Source: Candidatus Glassbacteria bacterium
Lineage (GTDB): Bacteria > Gemmatimonadota > Glassbacteria > GWA2-58-10
Assembly: GCA_019456185.1 (NCBI GenBank)
Contig: VRUH01000025.1
Location: 10,281 to 52,683, forward strand
Length of the DNA: 42,403 bases
Direction of reading: 5' to 3'
Shown: positions 1-9,260 of the stretch, piece after piece
Layout of the letters: every line of letters starts with the position of its first letter
Position numbering within the stretch: position 1 is the stretch's first letter
Program-made: the position numbers and the translations under genes
Notes under the pieces: model-generated
Database searches by the model: none
Seen by the model: only the letters and a program-made list of their open reading frames with translations
What the model was told of the DNA's origin: nothing

Positions 1-51
1 CATGCGGTGTCGAGAAGGAGCGCATGTCGGCAGGTACAACCGATGGGTTCA

Positions 52-3000
52 TCACTCCTTCAGCCCCACTCTGCTCTTGTCGTGGCTGCCGATCCGCCGG
101 CCCGGCTTACCGGGATTTTTCCATTCGAACGGCAGGCGGCGGTCACCCGCGCCGTCCCGGCTGAAAATTTTTGCCGGGTCACCATCGGGTGCCTGTTTCA
201 GCAGCAGCGCCACTCCCTGCTTTGCCGCCTCCATGCCGGGATAGCGCACCTCGCGGTAGCCCTTGGCTGTCTCGGGCGCGTTGATCGCCTCCACCCACGC
301 CTTGTAGCCGGGTTTGTCTCCGCTGCGGCCGATAAACGGCACCGCCACGTTGTCGATATACCAGCCGGTGAATTCCAGCTCGAGCTCGTGCCAGCCGGGC
401 ATCGCCCGGCGCAGGAACTTGAGGTGACGCACGATCCGCAACATCCACTGGCGGGTGGTTAACTTGATCCGGAACTCGCGGCCGAACAGGTTGAACTGCG
501 GCGTGGTGAAATGACGGTAGGATATCCTGTCCCCGCGCCCGGGATCGATATCGTAGCGTGCGCGGTCGCGTTCCAGCTTGCGCGAGCATGTCAGCAGATG
601 CGATACATGAACCTCGTCCTTGACCGCCATCACTCTGTGCAGGTTGTGGATCAGCGCCACCGTGGCCCGGAAACCCTCCTCGGCGTTCTCGGCGGCGTGG
701 GCGCGGATAACCAGGTCGAGGTATTTCGCCCCGTAGTCGGGTCCGCCCCAGGCCAAGACATCCTCCAGCCGGTAGGCCAGCCCGATCATCTCCGCTTCCT
801 CAAGGTCCAGGGCGCCCCGCGCTTTCTCGAACAGGTTGCAGAACTCGCGGGCCAGCTTTTTCCCGCCCGGGTCCTGCTCCATCCAGCGGGCGATATCGGC
901 CAGTTCCTCGTCGAGCGACGGCTCCGGTTCGGGCTTGATCAGCACCGAGCGGTCCACTGCCAGTTGACGGCCCAGCTCGAAGGCCAGCCGGTTGGTGTCT
1001 TCTTCCCCGTTGGGCACGGTCGCTTCCAGGGCGTTCATCAGGTTGGCCCGGCTCAGCGGGACCCAGCCTTTCTGCCACGCCAGCCCCAGCATCAGCACGT
1101 TAAGATAGCGGCTGTGCCCGCAGAACCGCTCCGCCACCTGCTCCACGTCCTCGTACACCAGGCCGTCGGGCCTCAGGTAGCGGGCGATCTCCCCGCGCAG
1201 TGCGTCCGGCTCGAAATCGCCGACCCCCTGGATCGTCTCCAGGGTCTGGTTCTTGGCGCTGGACACCACGGCGCTGGTGTAGCCCGGTGAACCGATACTG
1301 ACGTGGTGACTGCCGTCCAGCGCGCGGGCCACCTCCAGGATGTCGAGCCCGATCACCAGGTCGGTCTTGCCCTCGGGGATCAGCGGACTGGTAACCTCGT
1401 CCGGCGAAGAGAACACGACCACCGATTTCACCGAGCCGTTGCGGATCGCCATGCCCTTGCGGTTGTGCAGGGTCACCCCGTAGCGCTGGTTCATCCCGGC
1501 GCGGGCCAGCACGGCTGTGACAGTGTTGGTGCCCTGCCCGCCGAACCCGCAGATATAACTCCGCCAGCGGTAGTCGAGTTTGGGCGCCGATGGTTCGGGC
1601 AGTTCGCCCAGTTCGATTGTCTCCACCCTGTGCGGCGGCGGCTGACGGCGGCGGATTATCACTTCCTCGAAACTGGGGCAGGCCTCCACGCGGTAGCAGG
1701 CTCCATCGGTGACACAGCTGTTAGGGTCGATCTGCACCTTGCGGCCCAGCCGGGTTTCGGTGCGTTCCAGCCCCAGGCAGCCGGTTTTGCGGGTGCACTC
1801 GAGGCAGTCCTCGCAAACTTCCTCAGTTATGTTGATTCGCTGTTCTGTAGGCAAAAAACCTCGATTACGGATCACCTGGAGCAGTTTCTGCTTGTCGATC
1901 CGGCCCTGCTTGATCGCGCACGGCTTACGGGCGATAATCACTTTCAGCCCGTCGCGCATCAGCAGATCCTCGACGGTTTTACGGTACGCGTACTCGTCCT
2001 CCGGGTCCACCACCACCACAGGCACATCGGGTCCGACAATCCCCCGGATCACGCGCTCCAGCTTCTGGGCCGTGGCGGGACGGCCCAGCAGATCGACCTC
2101 GTTGCCCGGCGTGGGGTGCTGACCGGTCATGGCGGTAGTGTCGTTATCGAGAACGAACACCAGCACGTCCTTGCGGTGGCGCGCCAGGTCGCTGATCCCG
2201 GCCAGGCCGGTGTGGAAAAACGTCGAATCGCCGATCATCACCGCGCGCTTGTTGACCACGAACGGCGCCAGCCCGGCCGCGGCTCCCAGCCCCTGGCCCA
2301 TCGCGCTCATATCGTGCATCAGGCGGCTGTCCCAGATCGCGTTGAACATCGAGTAGCAGCCGATGTCTCCGTGGACCACCAGGTCCTGCCTGGGGCCGCC
2401 GTGGCTGGCCCGCATGTAGTCCTCGCGGCTGATATCGGAAATCACGTCCATCAGGACGTTGCCGGTGTCCCGGTGGGGGCAGCCGGCGCAGAACGTTGCG
2501 CTGCGCGCGGGGCTGGTGACCTTGTATTCAGCAACTTCGCGTGTCAGGCGCACCTCCGAGTTGATTTTAGCCGCCTGCTCGTCGAACAGCTCTGCCAGCC
2601 AGCCGCCCAGGCGCGTAATCATCAGGCTGGGCGAGAGACCGCGGCCGGCGGGCAGGCACTCTGTCCCGTCGGAGAATTTCTTGCCGATTACCACGGGCAG
2701 GGAGCCAGGGTCCAGCGATCCACTGGCCAGCGCATCCTGGAGGATCACTTTGACCTGGTCCTCGATAAACGGCCCCTTCTCCTCCACCACCACGATATTG
2801 TCCACGGCCCTGGCGAAGCGGAGCACTTCCGCGCTGTCCAGCGGCCAGACCACCCCCGGTTTGAACACGGGCGCTTTCCCGCTCAGGTCCAGCTCGGCCA
2901 GCATGTCCTCGACATACAGGTAGCCGGGTCCCGCGGCGATAAAGCCCACGGGGCGGCGCTTGTCCTCCTCCAGGGCGATCATCCTGTCCAGGCCGAGCTT

Positions 3001-3735
3001 CCGCGCGGTCTCGGTGATTTTGGGCAGACGGTGCTTGAGCATGTGCTCCTCGCTGCGGCTGGAGGCCGGCGGGATCATCACCCGGCGCTGGAGATCGAGT
3101 TGCGACGTGTCCAGGTTGATTTTGCGGCGGCTGGAGATTTCGGGATAGCGGTTGGGACGGAGAGTCACCGTCCCGCCGCCGTCGGCCTGGGCGGTAGTGA
3201 CCAGATAGGTGATATACAACTCGCTGGCCGCCGAGAGTTCGAACGATTTATCCACCCAGTCCTTGATTTCCTGCCAGGTGGCGGGCATCACGACAGGCAT
3301 GAAAATAGAGCGCGACTTATAGCGCGTGTCGGCCGGAGCCTGGGTGCTGGAGCAGGTGGGATCGTCTCCGACAATCACCACCGCTCCGCCGCCGGGGTTG
3401 GCTCCGGCCATGTTGCTGGTCTCCAGCACGTCGAGCGCCACGTTGTAGCCGACGCACTTCATGATCGCCGCCGCGCGCAGGGGAAGCGCCTGCGAGCCGT
3501 TGATCCGCGCCGCGGCTAGGGCCTCGTTGTTGGCGATAGCGGCCTCGATCCCGTGTTCCAGAAACAGGCCGGCGTTGGCCCGGATCACGTCCAGCGTTTC
3601 CGCCACCGGAGAGCCGGGGTAGCTGGAGTACAACGACACACCGGCCTCGAGCGCTCCCTTGACCAGCAGCTCGTTACCGGTATAAACGTTGACCCCATCG
3701 CTCTGGGTAAACCGCGGATCGACTTTCTTCTGCAT
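52..3735 (-). CDS. Fused indolepyruvate:ferredoxin oxidoreductase (IorA-IorB fusion, about 1227 aa)
   Basis: Predicted to oxidise arylpyruvates to aryl-CoA plus CO2 with reduction of ferredoxin in the cytoplasm, in aromatic amino acid breakdown. Counting from the chosen start, the N-terminal pyruvate-binding half is followed by FCAGCPHR (about 415-422), GDIGC (456-460) and the thiamine-diphosphate motif beginning GDST (502). A cysteine-rich iron-sulfur segment lies at 641-686 and the IorB/gamma domain starts at GFGGQG (730-735). About 300 further residues form a C-terminal extension like that of the long single-chain family members (DUF6537 type). Classical enzymes use separate alpha and beta subunits. 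The frame stays open 41 codons upstream, but ATG at 3735 has AGGAG just before it and starts a typical N-terminus, so it was chosen. No partner gene is adjacent. The exact 2-oxoacid substrate is not settled by sequence. Confidence 0.9.
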   Translation of the reverse strand: MQKKVDPRFTQSDGVNVYTGNELLVKGALEAGVSLYSSYPGSPVAETLDVIRANAGLFLEHGIEAAIANNEALAAARINGSQALPLRAAAIMKCVGYNVALDVLETSNMAGANPGGGAVVIVGDDPTCSSTQAPADTRYKSRSIFMPVVMPATWQEIKDWVDKSFELSAASELYITYLVTTAQADGGGTVTLRPNRYPEISSRRKINLDTSQLDLQRRVMIPPASSRSEEHMLKHRLPKITETARKLGLDRMIALEEDKRRPVGFIAAGPGYLYVEDMLAELDLSGKAPVFKPGVVWPLDSAEVLRFARAVDNIVVVEEKGPFIEDQVKVILQDALASGSLDPGSLPVVIGKKFSDGTECLPAGRGLSPSLMITRLGGWLAELFDEQAAKINSEVRLTREVAEYKVTSPARSATFCAGCPHRDTGNVLMDVISDISREDYMRASHGGPRQDLVVHGDIGCYSMFNAIWDSRLMHDMSAMGQGLGAAAGLAPFVVNKRAVMIGDSTFFHTGLAGISDLARHRKDVLVFVLDNDTTAMTGQHPTPGNEVDLLGRPATAQKLERVIRGIVGPDVPVVVVDPEDEYAYRKTVEDLLMRDGLKVIIARKPCAIKQGRIDKQKLLQVIRNRGFLPTEQRINITEEVCEDCLECTRKTGCLGLERTETRLGRKVQIDPNSCVTDGACYRVEACPSFEEVIIRRRQPPPHRVETIELGELPEPSAPKLDYRWRSYICGFGGQGTNTVTAVLARAGMNQRYGVTLHNRKGMAIRNGSVKSVVVFSSPDEVTSPLIPEGKTDLVIGLDILEVARALDGSHHVSIGSPGYTSAVVSSAKNQTLETIQGVGDFEPDALRGEIARYLRPDGLVYEDVEQVAERFCGHSRYLNVLMLGLAWQKGWVPLSRANLMNALEATVPNGEEDTNRLAFELGRQLAVDRSVLIKPEPEPSLDEELADIARWMEQDPGGKKLAREFCNLFEKARGALDLEEAEMIGLAYRLEDVLAWGGPDYGAKYLDLVIRAHAAENAEEGFRATVALIHNLHRVMAVKDEVHVSHLLTCSRKLERDRARYDIDPGRGDRISYRHFTTPQFNLFGREFRIKLTTRQWMLRIVRHLKFLRRAMPGWHELELEFTGWYIDNVAVPFIGRSGDKPGYKAWVEAINAPETAKGYREVRYPGMEAAKQGVALLLKQAPDGDPAKIFSRDGAGDRRLPFEWKNPGKPGRRIGSHDKSRVGLKE

Positions 3736-4117
3736 GGTGCTCCTGGTGAAAATCAGCCGGCCCGCAGTCGCGGACTCAAGTCCGGCACGGGCAGGCTGAA
3801 ATTGAACTGGCTGCTGAAAGAAAACCGCTGTGGGAATATAATTGAGAGTGGGTATCAAAGCAAATGTGACAGGTTTACGTCCGGGACAACGCTCCGCTCA
3901 ATCCGGCTCGCGTCCCCGGCGCGGGAAGGTGGCGCGCGGGTTGTCCGCCACCCGCTTGGTGCCCGGTGCCGGCGGGGTCCGCAGTAAACGGCGATCAGGG
4001 TCAAGATCAGCAGAACAAGGAATCTCATCGCAGCCGGCAGGGCCTAAAGTGTAAACGCCCCCAGCACGTGAAATGCGACGGGGGCGTGAAAGCGGTAAAT
4101 CGCCATGCGGTTTTCGC
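3736..4117. other. Intergenic stretch between the oxidoreductase and rubrerythrin-like genes
   Basis: This 382-bp gap holds a terminator-like hairpin near 4056-4086 and a short minus-strand open frame (3855-4028) that begins with a hydrophobic segment but has no ribosome binding site. I see no convincing gene or promoter. Confidence 0.5.
4056..4086 (-). terminator. Hairpin downstream of the rubrerythrin-like gene
   Basis: CGCCCCC at 4056-4062 pairs with GGGGGCG at 4080-4086. On the minus strand the hairpin is followed by TTTACACTTT, a weak T-rich tail. It lies about 30 bp past the stop of the rubrerythrin-like gene, so a terminator for that gene is the simplest reading. Confidence 0.45.
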
Positions 4118-4600
4118 TTAATACGGCTCGATGTTTTCGAACTCGGCGTTATCGAGATAGCTGTCCGGCCGGGTGACGAACTGGATGATGTTTTCCAGGA
4201 TCACGAAATGCCGCTTCTCTTCTTCGGCTATTTTCAGCAGCAGATCTTTCTGCGCGTCCGAATCGACTTCCGCGCATTTAGCTTCGTAAAATTCCCGGCT
4301 CTTTTTCTCCAGATCCTGGGCTTTCTTGTAGAGCTCCACCTGGCCGCGGTTGGCGCTGATATCGGCGCCTGATTCTTTCATCTCGGCGAAGATATTTTTC
4401 GTGTTCTGCAGACTCTCGGTCTGCCCGATATGCGGCGTACGGCTTTTCATTTCATGCAGGATCTCGTAGTGTTTAACTTCCTCGTCGGCCAGCATGCCTA
4501 AAATCTTCTTGATACCCGGATCGTCGATACTGCCGGCGATCTCGCGGTAGTAATCCTCTCCATCTTTTTCCATTTGCATTGCGTAGTCAAAAATATCCAT
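4118..4600 (-). CDS. Rubrerythrin/ferritin-like diiron protein, 160 aa
   Basis: A four-helix protein with paired Glu and ExxH-type ligands spaced as in rubrerythrin-like diiron proteins: EKDGEDYY near the start, ADEEVKHYEIL near residue 55, EKKSREFYE in the middle and AEEEKRHFVILENI near the end. There is no C-terminal rubredoxin domain with paired CxxC, so it is the short ferritin-like form. Relatives act in peroxide detoxification or iron handling in anaerobes and microaerophiles; the substrate here is unknown. The ATG at 4600 was preferred over one 14 codons upstream because GGGGAGGATGAG directly precedes it. It appears monocistronic. Confidence 0.85.
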   Translation of the reverse strand: MDIFDYAMQMEKDGEDYYREIAGSIDDPGIKKILGMLADEEVKHYEILHEMKSRTPHIGQTESLQNTKNIFAEMKESGADISANRGQVELYKKAQDLEKKSREFYEAKCAEVDSDAQKDLLLKIAEEEKRHFVILENIIQFVTRPDSYLDNAEFENIEPY

Positions 4601-4849
4601 CTCATCCTCCCCACAAATGTCGCTAGCCGAAGTCGTCTTCATCTGCGCTGTAACTCGTTAGAAAGATAAGCTCTACCCGCCTGCATGTCAATCTTCCGCA
4701 CGCTCGGGACGGGCGCAACCGGGTGCCGCGCCGGGGCTTGGAGAGAAAGTGATTGATTTGGATAGTTAAAGTCGATATGATAAGTAGCCCTGGTGAAGCA
4801 AAGAGTGAAGCTGAGATCGCCAAAATTGAAAGTTCAGGAGTTGACCGAT

Positions 4850-5905
4850 ATGAGTGCATCCGGAGAATCGATCGACCGCAGGCGGTTCCTGGCCGCGACA
4901 GGTGGAGCGCTGGCAGCCGCCGGAAGGATGGGCGCCCGGCCGCTGGAGGCCGCAGCCGAAACAGGTCTGCCCGGACCGTTCGGAGAAGTTGCCCACCTGG
5001 GATGGGTGGTCGGGGATATCGAAAAAACGATGGCCTACTGGCAAAAAATCGGCTTGGGCAAAGTGGATATCGACCCGGAGCACACGCTGGAAAATGCGGT
5101 CTTCCGGGGCAAGCCGGTGGATGTCACCGTGCGCTGGGGCTGGGCTCAGTTGGGGAGGGTGGGAATCGAGATTTTCCAGCCGTGGAAAGGCTACAGCGCC
5201 TACGATGAGTTCCTGGAAAAACACGGCGAGGGTATTCACCATGTCGCATTCGCCCAGACCAGCCCGAAGCAGCTCGAAACCAGGGTGGCCGCGCTGGAGC
5301 AGCTCGGCGTTCCCGTGCAGGAGCGCGGCACGTTCCGGAACGGGGAGGGTATTTTCGTCTACATGGACACCGAGCCGGTTGGCGGCGTGACTTTCGAGCT
5401 GGTCTACGACCCGAACTACGTCAAAAACCTCGGCAAGCCCGCGCCCGCGCCGCCGCCGGGCCAGCTTTACCCGTTCGGCGAGATTATCCAGTACGCGATC
5501 TGCACGTTCGATGTGGACCGGGTGTGCGGTTTTTACCATCGGCTGGGATTCCATGACGGCGGGATAAATCGCGACAACAAGGGTCTGCTGCGCCGTTATC
5601 GCGGTAAAGAGATGGATTTACGGATGCACATGGGCTGGAGCAAGTTCGGCGATACGCAGCTCGAAATCCTCCAGCCGACACGCGAGTACAGTATCTACGA
5701 CGAGTTCCTGGAGCGCCACGGCGACGGGTTCCACCATCTCGCGTTTGCCGTGGATGACATGGACAAGGCCGTGGCGGAGATGCAAGCCCGCGGGGTGGAG
5801 ATCAGCCAGGACGGGGCGTGGGGCAGAACGGACGTGGAGGGACGGTTCGCCTACCTGGACACCGAAGCCCACGGCGGACTTACAATTGAATTGCTCTGGA
5901 GCTGA
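4850..5905 (+). CDS. Tat-exported tandem VOC (glyoxalase/bleomycin-resistance fold) protein, 351 aa
   Basis: Two vicinal-oxygen-chelate domains follow a twin-arginine signal (DRRRFLAATGG then an Ala-rich stretch), so the protein should be exported folded. Domain 1 (about 40-185) has the expected metal ligands: His in VAHLGWVV, Glu in VGIEIFQP, His in IHHVAFA and Glu in VTFELV. Domain 2 (about 200-350) keeps FHHLAFAVDD and LTIELLW, but its first ligand position reads IQYAICT, with Tyr where domain 1 has His. It may therefore bind metal differently or not at all. The start at 4850 follows CAGGAG at good spacing. Its stop lies 3 bp before ubiD, so the two are probably co-transcribed. Closest families are methylmalonyl-CoA epimerase-like and glyoxalase-like proteins; no reaction can be assigned. 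Confidence 0.8.
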   Translation: MSASGESIDRRRFLAATGGALAAAGRMGARPLEAAAETGLPGPFGEVAHLGWVVGDIEKTMAYWQKIGLGKVDIDPEHTLENAVFRGKPVDVTVRWGWAQLGRVGIEIFQPWKGYSAYDEFLEKHGEGIHHVAFAQTSPKQLETRVAALEQLGVPVQERGTFRNGEGIFVYMDTEPVGGVTFELVYDPNYVKNLGKPAPAPPPGQLYPFGEIIQYAICTFDVDRVCGFYHRLGFHDGGINRDNKGLLRRYRGKEMDLRMHMGWSKFGDTQLEILQPTREYSIYDEFLERHGDGFHHLAFAVDDMDKAVAEMQARGVEISQDGAWGRTDVEGRFAYLDTEAHGGLTIELLWS

Positions 5906-5908
5906 TTA

Positions 5909-7360
5909 ATGGCATATCGAGACCAACAAGAGTTTATCGGGCTGCTGGAAAAAGAGGGCGAGCTGCGCCGGATATCCCATCCGGTCAGTCCCGATCTGGA
6001 GATAACCGAAATAGCCACCCGCGTGATGCACGGCACAGGTCCGGCCCTGCTGTTCGAGAATGTCACCGGCAGCAGCCTGCCGGTCTCGATCAACCTGTTG
6101 GGCAGCAAACGCAGGATGGCGCTGGCCCTGGGCGTGGATGACGTGGAGGAGGTGGCCGGGCGGATCGACGATCTGCTGGACACCAAGGTGCCGGAATCGC
6201 TGATGGGCAAGCTGGCGATGCTGCCCAGGCTGGTTGAGCTGACCAGATACCCGCCCAAATCAGTGGGCAAGGGACCGGTGCAGGAGGTGGTGCTCGAGGG
6301 CGATGATGTCGATCTGGGCCAACTGCCGGTGCTCACCTGCTGGCCCCGGGACGGCGGCCCGTATTTTACCCTGCCGCAGGTAATCACCAAAGACCCTGAA
6401 AACGGCATGCGTAACGTGGGCATGTACCGCATGCAGGTGTTCGACCGCAACACAACCGGCATGCACTGGCATATCCACAAGCACGGGGCGCAGCATTTCG
6501 AGAAAGCGCGGCGGCTGGGGCGGAAGCTGGAGGTGGCGGTCGCCCTGGGCGGCGACCCCGCGCTGACATACGCCTCCACCGCGCCGCTGCCGGACACGAT
6601 CGAGGAGTACCTGTTCGCCGGGTTCCTGCGCCGCGCGCCGGTTGAGCTGATACCCGCCAGAACAGTCGATCTGGAAGTCCCGGCCCACGCGGACATGGTC
6701 CTGGAGGGTTATGTCGATCCGGATGAACCCTTGCGCAAAGAGGGTCCGTTCGGCGACCACACCGGTTATTACAGCCTCGAGGACGACTACCCTGTGTTCC
6801 ATGTCCAGGCGATAACCATGCGCCGCGATGCGATTTATCCGGCCACGGTGGTGGGGCCGCCGCCGATGGAGGACTACTGGATGGGCCACGCCACCGAGCG
6901 GATTTTCCGGCCTCTGCTCAAGCTGGTTGTCCCCGAGCTGGTCGATTACCACATGCCGCCTGAGGGTGTGTTCCACAACCTGGTGTTCGTCTCTATCCGC
7001 AAGCGCTACCCGGGGCAGGCGTTCAAGGTGATGCACAGTCTGTGGGGCCAGGGGCTGATGATGCTGGCCAAGGTGCTGGTGGTGCTCGACGAGGATGTCG
7101 ACGTGACCAACCCCCGGGAAGCCTGGTGGGCCGCGCTGAACAATATCGACCCCCGGCGCGACACGATATTCACCCCCGGCCCGGTCGACGCGCTGGACCA
7201 CGCATCGAGCCTGCCCCACTATGGGACCAAGATGGGGATCGACGGCACCCGCAAGCTGCCCGGGGAAGGTTTCCGCAGGCCGTGGCCGGACAAGATCGAG
7301 ATGAGCGAGGAGATTAAGCGTAAGGTGGATGGGATGTGGAAGGAGCTTGGGCTTGACTGA
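5909..7360 (+). CDS. ubiD: UbiD-family prenylated-FMN-dependent decarboxylase, 483 aa
   Basis: Catalyses removal of CO2 from an aromatic or unsaturated acid using prenyl-FMN made by UbiX. Family features include the conserved MHWHIHKHGAQH-type segment in the middle and EGPFGD in the second half, which carries the catalytic Glu; the following acid is Asp, a common variant. Length fits the family (about 480-500). It overlaps the downstream UbiA gene and shares the cluster with UbiX. A UbiD-UbiA-UbiX set is the late module of quinone synthesis, either ubiquinone or the futalosine menaquinone route (MqnL/MqnP/MqnM). The window has no gene that decides between them. Confidence 0.92.
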   Translation: MAYRDQQEFIGLLEKEGELRRISHPVSPDLEITEIATRVMHGTGPALLFENVTGSSLPVSINLLGSKRRMALALGVDDVEEVAGRIDDLLDTKVPESLMGKLAMLPRLVELTRYPPKSVGKGPVQEVVLEGDDVDLGQLPVLTCWPRDGGPYFTLPQVITKDPENGMRNVGMYRMQVFDRNTTGMHWHIHKHGAQHFEKARRLGRKLEVAVALGGDPALTYASTAPLPDTIEEYLFAGFLRRAPVELIPARTVDLEVPAHADMVLEGYVDPDEPLRKEGPFGDHTGYYSLEDDYPVFHVQAITMRRDAIYPATVVGPPPMEDYWMGHATERIFRPLLKLVVPELVDYHMPPEGVFHNLVFVSIRKRYPGQAFKVMHSLWGQGLMMLAKVLVVLDEDVDVTNPREAWWAALNNIDPRRDTIFTPGPVDALDHASSLPHYGTKMGIDGTRKLPGEGFRRPWPDKIEMSEEIKRKVDGMWKELGLD

Positions 7361-8228
7361 GTGGCCGGAACCCCCGGGCGGAAAGGCGGGCCTGTACAGT
7401 TCGCTGGTGATGCTGCCGCACACGGTGTTCGCCCTGCCGTTCGCCCTGACAGCGGTGGTGCTGGCGAGCTACGAGAACAGTGTAACGGTCACCGAAATCC
7501 TGCTGATCGTGGCCGCCTTTACGGGTGCGCGCAGCGCGGCGCTGGGGTTCAACCGGCTGATCGACCACCGGGTCGACGCGCGCAACCCGCGCACGCAGGG
7601 ACGCCCCCTGCCCGCTGGCCGCCTCTCCCGGACAGAAGCCTGGCTGTTCGTGGCCGGTTCGATAACTGTGTTCGAGCTTGCGGCCTGGCTGCTGGGTCCT
7701 CTGCCGTTCCTGCTCAGCCCGCTAGCGCTGGCGGTGGTGCTGCTCTACAGCGTCACCAAGTTTTTTACCGCGGCCAGCCATCTGGTGCTGGGCCTGGCGC
7801 TTTCGATTGCTCCGCTGGGCGCCTGGATCGCGGTGACGGGCTCGTTGGGAGCCGGAGTGGTGGTGCTCGCCGGAGCGGTGGTTTGCTGGGTAGCCGGTTT
7901 CGATGTCATCTACTCCCTGCAGGACGAGCGGTTCGACCGTGCGGAGGGATTGCACTCGATTCCTGCCCGGCTGGGCTGTAAGGGAGCGCTATGGGTCAGC
8001 CGTGCGCTCCATGTGGCGGCTGCGGCGCTGCTGGCCTGGGTTGGAGCGTTTTTTCCTGTGGGCGCGTTTTACTGGCTCGCCTGGGCCGCGGTGGCCTCGA
8101 TGCTGGTCTACGAGCACCGGCTGGTGTCCCCGGAGGATATCAGCCGGGTCGATGCGGCTTTTTTCAAGGTCAACGGGATGGTGAGTGTCCTGTTTTTCGC
8201 GTTGAATTTATTGGACCGGGTGATTTGA
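7353..8228 (+). CDS. ubiA: UbiA-family prenyltransferase, about 291 aa
   Basis: A multi-pass membrane enzyme that attaches a polyprenyl chain to an aromatic ring in quinone synthesis. The first Asp-rich motif reads NRLIDHRVDARNPRTQGR and the second DVIYSLQDERFDR; both bind Mg-diphosphate. Hydrophobic helices fill the rest. The start is uncertain: TTG at 7353 has AAGGAG a few bases upstream and gives a normal N-terminus, while ATG at 7329 lies deeper inside ubiD. Either way it overlaps the ubiD stop, indicating translational coupling. Its likely partners are UbiD upstream and UbiX downstream. Ubiquinone and menaquinone (MqnP-like) roles are both possible. Confidence 0.88.
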   Translation: MTEWPEPPGGKAGLYSSLVMLPHTVFALPFALTAVVLASYENSVTVTEILLIVAAFTGARSAALGFNRLIDHRVDARNPRTQGRPLPAGRLSRTEAWLFVAGSITVFELAAWLLGPLPFLLSPLALAVVLLYSVTKFFTAASHLVLGLALSIAPLGAWIAVTGSLGAGVVVLAGAVVCWVAGFDVIYSLQDERFDRAEGLHSIPARLGCKGALWVSRALHVAAAALLAWVGAFFPVGAFYWLAWAAVASMLVYEHRLVSPEDISRVDAAFFKVNGMVSVLFFALNLLDRVI

Positions 8229-8239
8229 AAAATAAAAAG

Positions 8240-8372
8240 CACAACCCCCTGTTTCCCCCTTTTCTAAGGGGGAATAGAAACCTCGGAAACCTGGTGGTTA
8301 AGCGGAAATCCCGGAGATTGCAAAATTCCCCCGAGCAATGGGAGCGCTTGCTGCAGGCAGGCGGGGGTTGTG
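8240..8372. repeat. Palindromic repeat element, divergent copy (block D)
   Basis: This 133-bp block lies between ubiA and ubiX. It opens CACAACCCCC and closes GGGGGTTGTG, an exact inverted repeat. Internally it has CCCCCTTTTCTAAGGGGG followed by AATAGAAACCTCGG, then AAAATTCCCCCG and a GC-rich 3' hairpin. Order and length match the block at 11917-12049, although much of the sequence differs, so it is an older member of the same family. It may separate or stabilise parts of the ubi transcript. Confidence 0.65.
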
Positions 8373-8485
8373 TCGTTTTCGTACGACGCATGCCTCGCCC
8401 CTACGGGAAACAACAGAATTATTGATATCGGTTTCGCAGGAGCGGACCCCTGTGTCCACCCGTAACAAGTAAATTGGAGAATCAA

Positions 8486-9097
8486 GTGACCGACGTTGGG
8501 AGTAAAAAACTGGTCGTGGCGATTACCGGAGCCAGCGGAGCGCCCTACGCGGTTCGTCTGCTCCAGGTGCTGGGTAAGCTTGGGGTTGGAGTGGAGCTGG
8601 TGGTCAGCCGCATGGGCAGAGACCTTCTCCAGCGCGAGGCCGGCATTCCGGCCGGCGGCAAACTGGCCGAACATCTGAAGAGCAAGGGTATCGACGTTAC
8701 CGCTCTGGAAGTATACAGCGAGGACAATCTCAGTGCTCCACCGGCAAGCGGTAGCCATCCGGTACGCGGGATGGTGGTCTGCCCATGCAGCGTCAAAACT
8801 CTCAGCGCGGTGGCGGCCGGAGCCTGCCGGACCCTGCTGGAGCGCGCGGCCGAGGTCAACCTCAAGGAAGGCCGACCGGTTGTGCTGGTCCTTCGCGAGG
8901 CGCCATACAGCCTGACTCAGATCGAGAACATGCGCGCGGTAACCCTGGCCGGAGGCGTCGTGCTGCCGGCCAGCCCGGCGTTTTACCACAACCCTTCCTC
9001 GATCGGCGACCTGGTGGATTTCGTTGTCGCCCGGATCTTGGACCGGTTCGGTATCGCCCATGACCTGACTGTTCGCTGGGACGGAGATAATTCGTAA
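8486..9097 (+). CDS. ubiX: Flavin prenyltransferase UbiX, 203 aa
   Basis: Makes prenyl-FMN from FMN and a dimethylallyl phosphate donor, the cofactor needed by UbiD. The N-terminal flavin-binding loop ITGASGAPYAVRLL, the central MVVCPCSVKTLSAVAAG and the late VLREAPYSLTQIENM are all typical of UbiX/Pad1. A GTG at 8486 is chosen because GGAGA precedes it by six bases; a TTG at 8474 lies inside that ribosome binding site. It is about 255 bp from ubiA, with the repeat block between them. Confidence 0.93.
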   Translation: MTDVGSKKLVVAITGASGAPYAVRLLQVLGKLGVGVELVVSRMGRDLLQREAGIPAGGKLAEHLKSKGIDVTALEVYSEDNLSAPPASGSHPVRGMVVCPCSVKTLSAVAAGACRTLLERAAEVNLKEGRPVVLVLREAPYSLTQIENMRAVTLAGGVVLPASPAFYHNPSSIGDLVDFVVARILDRFGIAHDLTVRWDGDNS

Positions 9098-9260
9098 ACA
9101 CTCCCGCGAAAATAAAAGTTACGGACCGGCAGTCCAACGTGTTTCAGTTGGTCGAAAGTGTCACCGGAACCGGTGAGACTGACCGGCGGCCATCCGACGG
9201 CATCCGTGGCGTGCATGTGTATCTCACAGCCTGATAATTGTTTATAATCGATAAGTATCG

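Noticed and set aside
1303-3519. Long open frame on the plus strand opposite the oxidoreductase fusion
   Set aside because: Product is His/Arg/Gly-rich low-complexity with no family motif; it arises from GC-rich codon bias of the real gene on the other strand.
3855-4028. Possible 57-codon membrane peptide (MRFLVLLILTLIAVY start), minus strand
   Set aside because: No Shine-Dalgarno sequence, and the part after the hydrophobic start is Arg/Pro-rich and untypical. It may be decayed, but I cannot support it.
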